64,000 nt of DNA from Georgfuchsia toluolica (GTDB lineage: Bacteria > Pseudomonadota > Gammaproteobacteria > Burkholderiales > Rhodocyclaceae). Of this stretch, positions 1-8,890 are shown piece after piece (within the stretch, counting starts at the first letter, position 1; each line of letters starts with the position of its first letter). Below the pieces are notes generated by a model. That model had not been told where the DNA came from. It made no database searches and saw only the letters and a program-made list of their open reading frames with translations. The stretch lies in NCBI RefSeq assembly GCF_907163265.1, contig NZ_CAJQUM010000001.1:1054001-1118000 (forward strand), in the 5' to 3' direction. Position numbers and translations under genes: made by a program.

Positions 1-140
1 GACCCTGCCTGTTCCGCCAGTTCGCTCACCGTCATCTCGCCACCGCGCAAGGCATTGAGCAACTGCAGCCGAGTCGGTTCGGCCATCGACTTGAAGTACT
101 CCGCCACTTGTTCCAGCGCGACCCTGTCGAGTCCCTTCAT
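1..140 (-). CDS. ArsR-family winged-helix repressor, N-terminal part (cut by window edge)
   Basis: The reverse strand from the ATG at 140 encodes about 46 residues before the window ends. They include SMAEPTRLQLLNAL and MTVSELAEQAG, the usual first helices of the ArsR/SmtB DNA-binding fold. Such proteins release DNA on binding metal or another ligand. The gene diverges from the RND efflux genes starting at 258, so it probably represses them from the shared 117-bp gap. No metal-binding residues can be judged because the C-terminal part lies outside the window. Confidence 0.8.
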   Translation of the reverse strand, partial: MKGLDRVALEQVAEYFKSMAEPTRLQLLNALRGGEMTVSELAEQAG

Positions 141-165
141 GGTTTACTCCCGCAGCAAAACTTAT

Positions 166-194
166 TTGCTTAATTAACTAATTGGTTGTATAGT
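166..194 (+). promoter_or_regulatory. Candidate sigma70 promoter and ArsR operator for the efflux operon
   Basis: TTGCTT (166-171) and TATAGT (189-194) are 17 nt apart, an acceptable but weak sigma70 promoter facing the efflux genes. The spacer is very AT-rich and holds the dyad-like stretch TTAATTAACTAATT, the sort of place an ArsR dimer binds. This is inference from sequence and position only. Confidence 0.4.
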
Positions 195-257
195 AAGCCA
201 TGTAAATCATTTTGTCACGCACTTTTTTACGCGCACAACGAAACACGAGGGTGAGTC

Positions 258-1295
258 ATGCGAGGAACTGTATTAGCAGGCCGGTTGGTAGTGGTGCTGG
301 CGCTGATGTTCACAGCGGGCGTTCGGGCGCAATCGCTGGCTACGGAAACCGTGCAAGCAGGCGCCGGCGCCAACACCTACAGCGCCGAGGGCGTGGTCGA
401 GGCAGTGCGCAGCAGCGTCATCGGCGCCGAACTCGCGGGCCGCGTCACCGCCCTGCTGGTCAAGGCCGGCGACCGGGTGCACGCCGGACAGGTACTGGCC
501 CGCATTGACGAACGCATCGCCAACCAGCAGGCACTGGCAAGCCAGTCGCAGGTCGCCGCGGCGCAGGCGCAACTGTCCGCGGCACAGGCCGACTTCGAAC
601 GCCGGCAAAAGCTTTATGAACAGAAGTTCCTCAGCAAGGCCGCGCTTGACCGTGCCGAGTCCGACTACAAGAGCGCCGCCGCGCAAGCCAAGGCGCAAAT
701 CGCACAGGCCACCGCAGCCGGCGTACAGACCGGCCTGCATATCTTGACCGCCCCCTACAATGGCGTGGTGGCGGAGACCCAGATCGAACTCGGCGACATG
801 GTGATGCCGGGCAAACCGCTGCTGACGGTCTACGACCCAAGCGTGATGCGCGTCACCGTCAACCTGCCGCAAAGCCAGTTGGCGAATTTGAAAAGCGCAG
901 CCGCCACAGTGGAGATTCCCGGCGCAAAAAATCCCACGCTGAGCATCGCAGCGGGTAATGTCATTGCACTGCCCACTGCCGATCCGGTGAGCCATATGGT
1001 GCAGGTACGCATCGCCCTGCCTGCCTCAACGGACAACCCAAGCCCCGGCATGTTCGCACGCGCCTTGCTGCCAACCCAGGGACCTGCTGCAACGAGCCGC
1101 ATCACGGTACCCGCCAAGGCCGTCATTACGCGCAGCGAACTGACTGCCGTGTATGTGGTGGATGGAACCGGCCATGCCTCGCTGCGCCAGGTGCGTCCCG
1201 GCCGTCGCCAGGGCGAGCGCATCGAGATTCTGGCCGGCCTCGAAGCTGGAGAGAAGGTAGCGCTCGATCCGCTCGCTGCCGCAAAACAGCGCTGA
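258..1295 (+). CDS. RND efflux periplasmic adaptor (membrane fusion protein)
   Basis: This 345-residue protein links an inner membrane RND pump to an outer membrane channel. Residues 1-25 are a Sec signal peptide ending VRAQS. A lipoyl-like half motif (AELAGRVTALLVKAGDRV) is followed by an alanine- and glutamine-rich hairpin at about 85-160. The second lipoyl half (LTAPYNGVVAETQIELGDMV) and beta-barrel regions come next. The length fits the HlyD/AcrA family. GAGGGTGAGTC before the ATG gives a good ribosome site. The RND pump gene follows after 174 nt containing repeat A1. The substrate is unknown; an ArsR neighbour hints at metal or small-molecule control. No TolC-type gene is present in the window. 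Confidence 0.88.
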   Translation: MRGTVLAGRLVVVLALMFTAGVRAQSLATETVQAGAGANTYSAEGVVEAVRSSVIGAELAGRVTALLVKAGDRVHAGQVLARIDERIANQQALASQSQVAAAQAQLSAAQADFERRQKLYEQKFLSKAALDRAESDYKSAAAQAKAQIAQATAAGVQTGLHILTAPYNGVVAETQIELGDMVMPGKPLLTVYDPSVMRVTVNLPQSQLANLKSAAATVEIPGAKNPTLSIAAGNVIALPTADPVSHMVQVRIALPASTDNPSPGMFARALLPTQGPAATSRITVPAKAVITRSELTAVYVVDGTGHASLRQVRPGRRQGERIEILAGLEAGEKVALDPLAAAKQR

Positions 1296-1317
1296 GCGAT
1301 GAAAATGAAAAAGACAA

Positions 1318-1451
1318 TTAGCCACAGAGGACACAAAGATCACAGAGGAAAGACAAAAAGCTGTCACAGGTTTGTACTTTCATTCTTTGATAAAGGCTGT
1401 GATCGCCAAACCAACTGGGTTTTCTCTGTGCCCTCTGTGTCCTCTGTGGCT
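1318..1451. repeat. Repeat family A, copy 1 (CACAGAG inverted-arm element)
   Basis: The left arm begins GCCACAGAGGACACA (1321) and the right arm ends TGTCCTCTGTGGC (1451). The arms are imperfect inverted copies of about 31 bp around a 70-nt core. The element starts about 23 nt after the adaptor stop codon. Related copies lie at 5080, 15274, 55343 and, as a single arm, 57401. Confidence 0.85.
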
Positions 1452-1469
1452 TGCAGTTCAGGTTTTTAA

Positions 1470-4400
1470 ATGGACAACAACAAACCATTAGGCATCTCCG
1501 GCCGCATTGCGCGTTATTTTCTTGGCTCGCGACTGACGCCGCTGCTGGCGCTGGTGGCGTTGCTGCTCGGCATTTTTGCCGCGTTGGTCACGCCGCGCGA
1601 GGAAGAGCCGCAGATCAACGTCACCATGGCCAATGTGATGATCCCCTTCCCCGGCGCTTCGGCCAAGGACGTGGAGCAAATGGTGGCGACGCCGGCCGAG
1701 CAGGTGCTGGCGCAAATCGCGGACGTCAAGCACGTCTACTCCGTCTCGCGGCCCGGCATGGCGATCATCACTGTGGAGTATGACGTCGGCGTGCCACGCA
1801 CCGAGGCGCTGGTGCGGCTGCATGACGTAATCCAATCGAACAAGGACTGGCTGCCAGCGGGCTTGGGAGTCGGCGAGCCCATTGTCAAACCGAAAGGTAT
1901 CGACGATGTGCCCATCGTTTCGCTCACGCTGTATTCGAAACAACCGGATACGGGAGCTTTCGAACTGGAACGAGTGGCCCACAGCATCGAGGCCGAACTC
2001 AAGCACGTCAAAGGCACGCGCGAAGTGGCGACACTCGGCGGCCCCGGCCGCGCCATCAATATCGCGCTTGATTCTGCGCGCATGCGTGCTGCCGGCATTG
2101 CCGTGACTGACCTGCAGCGCGCCTTGCGTTCGGCGAATTCCGGCCGTTCGCTGGGCGATGTGGTCAGCAATAACGCCGCCGTCGAAATCGGCGCCGGGCC
2201 TTTCCTCACCGATGCCCGCGCCGTATCCGAACTGATTGTCGGCGTACATGACGGCCGACCGGTTTTCCTGAGCGAAGTGGCGGCTGTCCGCGACGGCCCG
2301 CCGGCGCCGGAACGCTTTGTCTGGCACACCATTACGGGCAAGGACGGCGGCGAATACCCTGCCGTCACCATGACGGTCACCAAGAAGCCGGGGCAGAACG
2401 CCGTTGATGTCGCCGATGCCGTGGTCGCCAGGCTTGATATGCTGAAGAATTCCGTCATCCCGGCCGACGTGCAGGTAGACGTCACGCGCAACTACGGCGT
2501 CACTGCCAACGAAAAAGCCACCAAGCTGATCCAGAAACTGATCTTCGCCACGACCGCCGTCGTGGTACTGGTCTTTCTCGCCCTCGGCCGCCGCGAAGCG
2601 GCGATCGTCGGCGCCGCCGTAATCCTTACCCTGACCACAACCCTCTTCGCCTCCTGGGCCTGGGGTTTCACGCTGAATCGCGTCTCCCTGTTTGCGCTGA
2701 TCTTCTCCATCGGCATTCTGGTCGATGATGCCATCGTCGTGGTGGAGAACATCCACCGCCACATGAAGCTGCATCACGGCCAATCGCTTAGGGAGATCAT
2801 TCCCGCCGCGGTCGATGAAGTCGGCGGCCCGACCATTCTCGCCACCTTCACCGTCATTGCCGCGCTGCTGCCGATGGCCTTTGTCAGCGGGCTGATGGGG
2901 CCCTACATGGCACCGATTCCGATCAACGCCAGCATGGGCATGATGATCTCGCTCGCCGTGGCTTTCATCGTCACGCCCTGGCTGTCGAGCCTGTGGCTGA
3001 AGCCGGCCGGTCATGCCACGGAGCATGACGATGCCATTGCTGCCAAGGCTGCGCCCTGGTTTCGCAGAGTTTTTTCGCCCTTCCTCGACAACAACAAGGG
3101 AAAACGCAACCGCCGCCTGCTCGGTCTCGGCGTACTCGGCCTGATCGTCATTTCGCTGGCGTTGCCGGTATTCCAGCTCGTGGTGTTGAAGATGCTGCCG
3201 CTCGACAACAAGTCGGAATTCCAGGTGGTGATCGACATGCCCGCCGGCACGCCGCCGGAGCGCACCGCCAGCCTGCTGCATGCGCTCGGCGCGGAAATCG
3301 GCAGAATGCCGGAAACGCTGAGCTACGAGGCTTATGTCGGCCTCGCCGCACCGATCACCTTCAATGGCCTGGTGCGCCAGTATTACCTCAGGAGCGGCGG
3401 CGATATCGGTGATATTCAAGTGAATCTCGTCGACAAGCATCACCGCGACGACAAGAGCCATGTGATCGCAGCGCGCATCCGCCCTGCCCTGCAGAAAATC
3501 GCCGCGCCTTTTGGCGCACGCATCAAGGTGGTCGAAGTGCCGCCCGGCCCGCCGGTGCTGGCGCCCATCGTCGCCGAAGTGTATGGCCCCGGCGACGCCA
3601 CGCGTCTCTCGGTGGCCAAGGCCGTGCGCAAGATATTCGATACCACGCCGGGCATCGTCGACAGCGACGACAGCAGCATCGTCGCCGCGCCGAAGCGCGA
3701 ACTCGTCATCGACCGGCGCAAGGCCGCGCTGCTTGGCATCGCCCAGGCCGACATTGTGAATACCTTGTACGCAGGGCTGAGCGGCGAAGGCGCGACCTAC
3801 CTGCACAACGCTAGCAAGTACCCCGCCGCCGCACTGTTGCGCCTGCCTGTTGACGCACGCGGCGATCTCGACGAACTGCTCAAGCTCACTGTGCATAGCG
3901 GCAGCGGCAAGCTGGTGCCGATACAGGAGCTGGTCAGCATCGAAAACACGATGCGCGAGCAACCGCTGTATCACAAGGATCTGCTGCCCGTGACCTACGT
4001 GACGGGCGATTTCGTCGGCAGCGCCGACAGCCCGCTCTATGGCCTTTTCGCCATGCGCCCGTCCATCCGCAATATCCAGGTGCCCGGTGGCGGCACGCTG
4101 GGCGAATATTTCATCAACCAGCCCGCCGATCCACAGCGCGAGTTCGCCATCAAATGGGACGGCGAATGGCAGATCACCTACGAGACTTTCCGCGACATGG
4201 GCGCTGCCTATGCGGTTGGGATGATCCTGATCTACCTGCTGGTCGTGGCGCAGTTCGGCTCCTACCTCACCCCGCTCGTGATCATGGCGCCGATCCCGCT
4301 CACCATCATCGGCGTCATGCCCGGCCACGCCCTGCTCGGCGCACAGTTCACCGCCACTTCGATGATCGGCATGATCGCCATGGCCGGCATCATCGTGCGC

Positions 4401-4673
4401 AATTCGATTCTGCTCGTCGACTTTATCAACCTGCAGGTTGAAGCCGGCACGCCGTTCAAGGAGGCCGTCATCAACTCGGCGATCACCCGCGCCCAGCCGA
4501 TTCTACTCACCGCCTTTTCGGCTATGCTTGGCGCACTGTTCATCCTCGACGACCCGATTTTCAACGGGCTCGCCGTGTCGCTGATCTTCGGCATCCTGGT
4601 TTCAACGCTGTTGACGCTGTTGGTAATTCCGCTGCTGTATTACATTGCGTATCGCAGGAAGTTCACGCATTAA
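1470..4673 (+). CDS. RND multidrug/solute efflux permease (AcrB-type)
   Basis: At 1067 residues it has the usual length for a proton-driven RND inner membrane pump. After an N-terminal membrane helix come the porter motifs (PREEEPQINVTMANVMIPFPGAS). Transmembrane helix 4 carries GILVDDAIVVVENIHRH with the proton-relay pair D419/D420. This is the hydrophobe/amphiphile (HAE) signature rather than the DxxxDxxxxxE pattern of heavy-metal pumps. A second porter half and a second six-helix block end at LLYYIAYRRK. It forms an operon with the adaptor gene. The substrate cannot be read from sequence. Confidence 0.9.
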   Translation: MDNNKPLGISGRIARYFLGSRLTPLLALVALLLGIFAALVTPREEEPQINVTMANVMIPFPGASAKDVEQMVATPAEQVLAQIADVKHVYSVSRPGMAIITVEYDVGVPRTEALVRLHDVIQSNKDWLPAGLGVGEPIVKPKGIDDVPIVSLTLYSKQPDTGAFELERVAHSIEAELKHVKGTREVATLGGPGRAINIALDSARMRAAGIAVTDLQRALRSANSGRSLGDVVSNNAAVEIGAGPFLTDARAVSELIVGVHDGRPVFLSEVAAVRDGPPAPERFVWHTITGKDGGEYPAVTMTVTKKPGQNAVDVADAVVARLDMLKNSVIPADVQVDVTRNYGVTANEKATKLIQKLIFATTAVVVLVFLALGRREAAIVGAAVILTLTTTLFASWAWGFTLNRVSLFALIFSIGILVDDAIVVVENIHRHMKLHHGQSLREIIPAAVDEVGGPTILATFTVIAALLPMAFVSGLMGPYMAPIPINASMGMMISLAVAFIVTPWLSSLWLKPAGHATEHDDAIAAKAAPWFRRVFSPFLDNNKGKRNRRLLGLGVLGLIVISLALPVFQLVVLKMLPLDNKSEFQVVIDMPAGTPPERTASLLHALGAEIGRMPETLSYEAYVGLAAPITFNGLVRQYYLRSGGDIGDIQVNLVDKHHRDDKSHVIAARIRPALQKIAAPFGARIKVVEVPPGPPVLAPIVAEVYGPGDATRLSVAKAVRKIFDTTPGIVDSDDSSIVAAPKRELVIDRRKAALLGIAQADIVNTLYAGLSGEGATYLHNASKYPAAALLRLPVDARGDLDELLKLTVHSGSGKLVPIQELVSIENTMREQPLYHKDLLPVTYVTGDFVGSADSPLYGLFAMRPSIRNIQVPGGGTLGEYFINQPADPQREFAIKWDGEWQITYETFRDMGAAYAVGMILIYLLVVAQFGSYLTPLVIMAPIPLTIIGVMPGHALLGAQFTATSMIGMIAMAGIIVRNSILLVDFINLQVEAGTPFKEAVINSAITRAQPILLTAFSAMLGALFILDDPIFNGLAVSLIFGILVSTLLTLLVIPLLYYIAYRRKFTH

Positions 4674-4702
4674 CGCTAATACAAGGATTAGCCATACCTC
4701 TA

Positions 4703-4796
4703 ATGATGAAAATACGCAAAGGCAAATTGAACACCCCCCACCCCCGCCCCCATCCCCGCCCCAGGGCGGGGCTACTCATTAGCTCGCTGCGCTCGA
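4703..4796 (+). repeat. Repeat family B, copy 1
   Basis: This element of about 94 bp starts ATGATGAAAATACGCAAAGG, runs through a C-rich tract and a CCCCGCCCC/GGGCGGGG hairpin, and ends GCTCGCTGCGCTCGA. It begins 29 nt after the RND pump stop codon. Copies 2 and 3 (35220, 58683) have the same order of parts and the same orientation relative to the genes around them. Confidence 0.8.
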
Positions 4797-4848
4797 CTTA
4801 AACAATCGCTTCTTTCTACGTTCTTTTACACTAAAGGAGAAAATCATC

Positions 4849-5058
4849 ATGACATCCTGGCAACTCACGCGCGTTATCGCCGGCACATTCGTCCTGCTCT
4901 CGCTCGCTTTCGGCGTTCCGGAAAGTCCGCTGTTCATGAGCAAATACTGGCTCTGGTTCACCGCCTTCGTCGGCGCCAATCTGTTGCAAAGCGGCCTCAC
5001 GCGCTGGTGCATGATGGAGAAAATCATGCAGAAGCTCGGCGCGAAACCGGGGAATTGA
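4849..5058 (+). CDS. DUF2892 small membrane protein
   Basis: The 69-residue product has two hydrophobic stretches (VIAGTFVLLSLAFG and YWLWFTAFVGANLLQSGLT) and ends CMMEKIMQKLGAKPGN. The paired helices and the C-terminal cysteine followed by a short basic tail match the DUF2892 family, the membrane part of YgaP-like proteins. AAAGGAG lies 9 nt before the ATG, an excellent ribosome site. It stands alone between two repeats, and its function is unknown. Confidence 0.75.
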   Translation: MTSWQLTRVIAGTFVLLSLAFGVPESPLFMSKYWLWFTAFVGANLLQSGLTRWCMMEKIMQKLGAKPGN

Positions 5059-5079
5059 TAAATCTAGAAAAAGTAGTTA

Positions 5080-5208
5080 GCCACAAAGGACACAGAGTGC
5101 ACAGAGGAAAAACAGAAGGTTGTTGCCATTGCCTCACTTACCCAACTGTTGAGCGTGGGGAGATTGGGTTTGAAGGCTTTTCTCTGTGATCTCTGCGACC
5201 TCTGTGGC
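5080..5208. repeat. Repeat family A, copy 2
   Basis: The left arm is GCCACAAAGGACACAGAG (5080) and the right arm ends GACCTCTGTGGC (5208). The core of about 65 nt is unrelated to that of copy 1. The element fills the gap between the DUF2892 gene and the methyltransferase, starting 21 nt after the stop codon. Confidence 0.85.
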
Positions 5209-5228
5209 TTGCTTTTGCCGTTTTTAAG

Positions 5229-5864
5229 ATGAATCAGGAAGAAACGTGGAGCTCCCGCTACCGCGAGGCGGGAGAAGGCTATCTCTTCGGCACCGAACCC
5301 AATCGCTTTCTCCGCCATCGCGGCGGGCTGCTGCAATCGGGACGGAACGCGCTCTCGATTGCGGACGGCGAGGGGCGTAATTCCGTGTGGCTGGCCGAAC
5401 AGGGGCTGCATGTCACCGCCGTCGAAGTTTCGGCCATCGCCGTGGAAAAGGCGAAGAAACTGGCGCTGGGCAGGCATGTCGACGTGCGCTTTCTCATTGC
5501 CGACGTACTGCATGCCGATTGGCCGCCTGCCGAACTCGTCAATGCATTCGACTGGGTAGTAGGGATTTTCATCCAGTTCGCCACACCGGCTGAACGCAGG
5601 CATCAGTTTTCTGCGATGAAACGGGCAACGCGTCCCGGCGGCCGCATTCTGTTGCAGGGCTATACGCCAAAGCAGCTTGAATACGGCACCGGCGGCCCTT
5701 CCGCGATTGAAAACCTCTATACCGTTGACTTGCTACGAACCGCCTTCTCCGATTGGTTCATCGAAGAACTCGTCGAATATGAAGACGACCTCGAAGAAGG
5801 GATTGCTCACAAAGGATGCTCGGCGCTGATAGGACTGGTCGCGCGCAAACCAGTCGAAAAATAA
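5229..5864 (+). CDS. Class I SAM-dependent methyltransferase (TehB-like)
   Basis: The 211-residue product opens MNQEETWSSRYREAGEGYLFG, like TehB-type and thiopurine-type methyltransferases. The SAM-binding motif appears as ALSIADGEGRNSVWLAEQG, with the glycine-rich loop partly replaced (ADGEGRN). VTAVEVSAIAVEKAK and the acidic motif IADVLHADWP follow. The C-terminal RPGGRILLQGYTPKQLEYGTGGP is typical of the group. No clear ribosome site is seen, since repeat A2 ends only 20 nt upstream. The methyl acceptor is unknown. Confidence 0.8.
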   Translation: MNQEETWSSRYREAGEGYLFGTEPNRFLRHRGGLLQSGRNALSIADGEGRNSVWLAEQGLHVTAVEVSAIAVEKAKKLALGRHVDVRFLIADVLHADWPPAELVNAFDWVVGIFIQFATPAERRHQFSAMKRATRPGGRILLQGYTPKQLEYGTGGPSAIENLYTVDLLRTAFSDWFIEELVEYEDDLEEGIAHKGCSALIGLVARKPVEK

Positions 5865-5888
5865 GCCTATCCGCAATCCGTTATTGAT

Positions 5889-5918
5889 ATCCTTTTCGCA
5901 TGATGCGGCGCAAAGGAT
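5889..5918. terminator. Inverted repeat, possible terminator or stabilising hairpin
   Basis: ATCCTTTTCGC (5889-5899) pairs with GCGCAAAGGAT (5908-5918) with one mismatch and an 8-nt loop, 24 nt after the methyltransferase stop codon. No T tract follows, so it may protect the 3' end rather than terminate. Confidence 0.4.
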
Positions 5919-6235
5919 AATGAAGCAGCAGATTGGGCGTTAGCTTAGCTGTATGTCTCAGTTGTGCTGCGGATTCAACTTTCCTGGAAGCGGTCGTTCA
6001 ACGACCAGGCTTACCTGCTGCTTTGAAGCACAGGAGCATCTCAGTCACTGTACCTGCATCGTCGTTCGCACTGGCCGGTAACGTCAATAGTAATCTTGAG
6101 GTTAATATTCAATTGCGAGCTGGGGAAAGGGATGTCAACTCTCAGATATACTGAAAGCTGTATGCGGAGTCTGAAAATACGTTCTGGCGGATGTGACAGC
6201 AGGTCTATTTCAACGAACATTCAAGGGAGAATCCA
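5919..6235. other. Gene-free leader before the stressosome operon
   Basis: No open reading frame here can be supported, and the short frames lack ribosome sites. The region presumably carries the promoter of the stressosome operon. AAGGGAGAATCCA (6222-6234) is the ribosome site of the next gene. Confidence 0.5.
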
Positions 6236-7078
6236 ATGGCAAAGCAAACGAATTCAGACTCGAACAACCCGACCCCCGTGCTTGGCACCGACGAGAGTTT
6301 TCGCCTGTTCGTGGATAGCGTTACTGACTACGCCATTGTCATGATCGATACTGCGGGACGCGTTAACAGCTGGAACCGCGGTGCTGAACGCATAAAGGGC
6401 TTTCGCGCTGAGGAAATCCTGGGCAAGGACTTCGCCTGCTTCTATCCCGTCGATGTCGTACAGCGCGGTGTGCCTCAGCAGGAGTTAAGAATGGCAGCCA
6501 AGGAGGGACGCTTCGAGGACGAAGGCTGGCGCGTGCGAAAGGACGGAACCAAATTCTGGGCCAGCATTGTCATCACCGCCTTGCGCGACAAGGACGGCAC
6601 GCTGCGCGGCTATGGAAAAGTGACGCGCGATCTGACGGAACGCAAAGCGACTGAAGAACAGCTGCGCGCGCAGTCGCGGGAAATCATGGAACTATCGACC
6701 CCCGTGATGCAGGTCTGGCAAGGGGTAGTCGTCGCTCCCTTGATCGGCTCGCTGGACAGTCAGCGCACGCAGCAGTTCATGGAGCGACTCCTGGCGCGCA
6801 TCGTGGAGACCAATTCGTCCATGGCTCTGGTTGATATCATGGGCGTGCCGACCATCGACACGCAAACGGCACAGCACCTGATCGAGACCATCAGTGCCGT
6901 GCGTCTGCTGGGAGCGCAAGTGGTCCTGACCGGAGTGCGGCCGGCTATCGCCCAAACCCTCGTCCATCTGGGTATCGACCTGTCCAGCATTACCACACGC
7001 TCCTCCCTGGCGGCTGGACTGCGAGTCGCCCTGGACAAGCTGAATCTGCAAATCGTTGCCGCGAACGGCAGTCGCTAA
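6236..7078 (+). CDS. Stressosome sensor RsbR-like protein, PAS plus STAS
   Basis: RsbR proteins form the stressosome shell with RsbS and hold the kinase RsbT until stress. In this 280-residue protein, residues about 20-140 form a PAS domain (FRLFVDSVTDYAIVMIDTAGRVNSWNRGAER; the C-terminal PAS cap reads GYGKVTRDLTERK). A linker helix leads to a C-terminal STAS domain. The STAS part keeps MGVPTIDTQTAQHL, where T209 fits the phosphorylated threonine of RsbR paralogues, and TGVRPAIAQTLVHLGIDLSS with T241. A PAS sensor replaces the globin-like head of Bacillus RsbR, so the signal may be redox, light or a ligand. It is the first gene of a coupled operon. Confidence 0.88.
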   Translation: MAKQTNSDSNNPTPVLGTDESFRLFVDSVTDYAIVMIDTAGRVNSWNRGAERIKGFRAEEILGKDFACFYPVDVVQRGVPQQELRMAAKEGRFEDEGWRVRKDGTKFWASIVITALRDKDGTLRGYGKVTRDLTERKATEEQLRAQSREIMELSTPVMQVWQGVVVAPLIGSLDSQRTQQFMERLLARIVETNSSMALVDIMGVPTIDTQTAQHLIETISAVRLLGAQVVLTGVRPAIAQTLVHLGIDLSSITTRSSLAAGLRVALDKLNLQIVAANGSR

Positions 7079-7088
7079 GGGCGCGGAC

Positions 7089-7451
7089 ATGACGATCGAA
7101 AACATTTCCGTCATCAAGCTGCGCGATCTCCTGCTGGTCACGGTGCCGCCGGACCCGGACGACCAGACCATCTCGGCGCTCCAGGAGAAGGTGCTGGAAG
7201 CCATGGCACGGCATGAATGCAGGGGCTTGGTGCTGGACATTTCCACCGTACAGACCCTGGACTCGTTCTTTGCGCGGACCATCGCCGAAACCGTGGATAT
7301 GGTGGGCTTGATGGGCGGTCGCGCGGTACTGGCCGGGATGCGCGCCAACGTGGCCATCACGGCAACCCAGCTGGGGCTGACGATGGGCGAGGCCCTGACT
7401 GCTCTGGACGTGGACCGGGCTTTTGAACTGCTGGGCGCTACGTTGCCCTAG
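7089..7451 (+). CDS. rsbS: Stressosome scaffold RsbS-like STAS protein
   Basis: This 120-residue STAS-only protein is the core partner of RsbR and a substrate of RsbT kinase. DISTVQTLDSFFART places serine 59 at the position phosphorylated in Bacillus RsbS (also S59). The start at 7089 (MTIENISVIKLRD) is preferred over an in-frame ATG at 7056 inside the previous gene. It matches the family N-terminus and follows AAGGGCG by 5 nt. It is 10 nt after the rsbR-like stop codon. Confidence 0.88.
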   Translation: MTIENISVIKLRDLLLVTVPPDPDDQTISALQEKVLEAMARHECRGLVLDISTVQTLDSFFARTIAETVDMVGLMGGRAVLAGMRANVAITATQLGLTMGEALTALDVDRAFELLGATLP

Positions 7452-7460
7452 GACGCGCAA

Positions 7461-7868
7461 ATGGGGCATACGAACCAGGGAGATTTGCGGATCGCGTCTG
7501 AAGGCGACATCGTGATGGCGCGCAGGCTGGTTCGCAGCGCAGCCACCGACTTGGGTTTCGGTATTACCGATGTAACGCGCATCGTCACCGCTGCATCAGA
7601 ACTAAGCCGGAACATTTACCATTATGCCGGCACCGGCGTAATGCGCTGGTGGTCGCTGAGCGAGGGCGACCGGGTCGGCCTCGAACTGAGCTTCGAAGAT
7701 GAGGGGCCAGGCATCCCCGATGTCGAGAAGGCATTGGAAGCGGGCTTCAGCACGGCCAAGGGACTCGGCTTGGGATTGCCCGGCGCCAGGAGATTGATGG
7801 ACGATATAGACATTCAGTCCCGTGTGGGCGAGGGAACCACGATCCGGGTTCGAAAATGGCTTCAGTAG
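7461..7868 (+). CDS. rsbT: Stressosome switch kinase RsbT-like
   Basis: A 135-residue GHKL-fold serine/threonine kinase of the anti-sigma-factor type. The N box is TAASELSRNIYHYAG, the G1 box is EDEGPGIPDVEKAL, and the G2 region is GLGLGLPGARRLMDD. In stressosomes RsbT phosphorylates RsbR and RsbS, then leaves to activate a downstream partner. The start is 9 nt after the rsbS stop codon, and the end overlaps the next gene by 13 nt, indicating translational coupling. Confidence 0.88.
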   Translation: MGHTNQGDLRIASEGDIVMARRLVRSAATDLGFGITDVTRIVTAASELSRNIYHYAGTGVMRWWSLSEGDRVGLELSFEDEGPGIPDVEKALEAGFSTAKGLGLGLPGARRLMDDIDIQSRVGEGTTIRVRKWLQ

Positions 7869-8890
7869 TAGCGGAGATGTCGCCACCGCAAACGGTGGAT
7901 ATTCGCTACGAGAGCAGCGTAGGAGAGGCGCGCCGGGCAGCACAAACGCTCGCTGCTGCCCTGGGCTTCGTGCCGCAAGCCTGCGACGATATCGCGCTGG
8001 CGATGACGGAACTGGCCACCAATCTCATCAAACATGCTGGAGGCGGGAGCCTCACCCTGACGCCGCTGGCCGAGAACGGCCGCGTTGGCCTGGAGATTCG
8101 GTCGCGAGATACGGGCCGGGGCATTGCCAACGTGGAGCTGGCTCTTGGTGACCGGTTTTCCACCGCGGAGGGCAGCCGCGGCACAGGTTTGGGAGCTATC
8201 AATCGCCTAATGGACGAGCTCGATATTGACTCCCAGCACGGCGGTGGCACGGATATCGTATGCCGCAAATGGCGCCGCGAATACCAGCCCAGCGTGAGGC
8301 CTTGCCCCTTGGGCTTTGGCGTGGCAACGCGGCCGCGCACCTTTGGTCAAGCCAACGGCGACGCCTTCGTCGTCCATCAGTGGGCCGAAAGCGCACTGGT
8401 GGGTGTCATTGACGGTCTTGGCCACGGACAGTTTGCTCACCGCGCCGCCCAGACTGCCTATCAGTATGTGGAGACTCATTTCGATCTGCCGCTTGACCAA
8501 ATCTTTCGTGGCACGGGCCGTGCCTGTCGCGCTACCCGTGGCGTGGTGATGGCCCTGGCGCGTTTCGACTGGGGCCATGGCCGGCTGACATTTGCTGCAG
8601 TGGGCAACATCCTGATGCGGGTGTTCCCTCGTTCCGAGCCGTTTCATTTCGTCGTCCGGCGCGGCGTCATCGGGCTTAATGCGCCCAAAGCCGTGGTGAC
8701 GGAACATTCCTGGTGCCCCGATCAAGTGCTCGTACTGCACTCCGACGGCATCTCCGCGCACTGGGGCTGGCAGGATTTCCCAGGCTGGGCAAACAAACCA
8801 GCCGAAGCCATGGCTCGGGAACTGCTGCAGGCCAAGGCAAAGGCGGAGGACGACGCCACAGTAATTGTGGTCAGAAATGCGATCCCATGA
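7856..8890 (+). CDS. GHKL ATPase fused to SpoIIE/RsbX-type phosphatase
   Basis: In this 344-residue protein, residues about 10-140 are a second anti-sigma-type ATPase domain ([45 protein letters not shown]). Residues about 150-344 are a PPM/SpoIIE-like phosphatase with metal-site acidic motifs [19 protein letters not shown] and EDDATVIVV. RsbX-type phosphatases reset the stressosome by removing phosphate from RsbR and RsbS. Here the eraser is joined to a second kinase-like domain. It overlaps rsbT by 13 nt at its start and the histidine kinase by 4 nt (ATGA) at its end. Confidence 0.85.
   Translation: MASVVAEMSPPQTVDIRYESSVGEARRAAQTLAAALGFVPQACDDIALAMTELATNLIKHAGGGSLTLTPLAENGRVGLEIRSRDTGRGIANVELALGDRFSTAEGSRGTGLGAINRLMDELDIDSQHGGGTDIVCRKWRREYQPSVRPCPLGFGVATRPRTFGQANGDAFVVHQWAESALVGVIDGLGHGQFAHRAAQTAYQYVETHFDLPLDQIFRGTGRACRATRGVVMALARFDWGHGRLTFAAVGNILMRVFPRSEPFHFVVRRGVIGLNAPKAVVTEHSWCPDQVLVLHSDGISAHWGWQDFPGWANKPAEAMARELLQAKAKAEDDATVIVVRNAIP

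Noticed and set aside
1488-4328. A 946-codon open frame on the reverse strand across the RND pump gene
   Set aside because: It is a mirror of the GC-rich pump gene. Its histidine- and arginine-rich translation has no motif, while the forward frame is a complete RND permease.
5933-6154. Short frames and a GCGTTAGC motif that recalls an integron recombination core
   Set aside because: There is no paired core site, no cassette gene and no integrase. The motif alone is common by chance.
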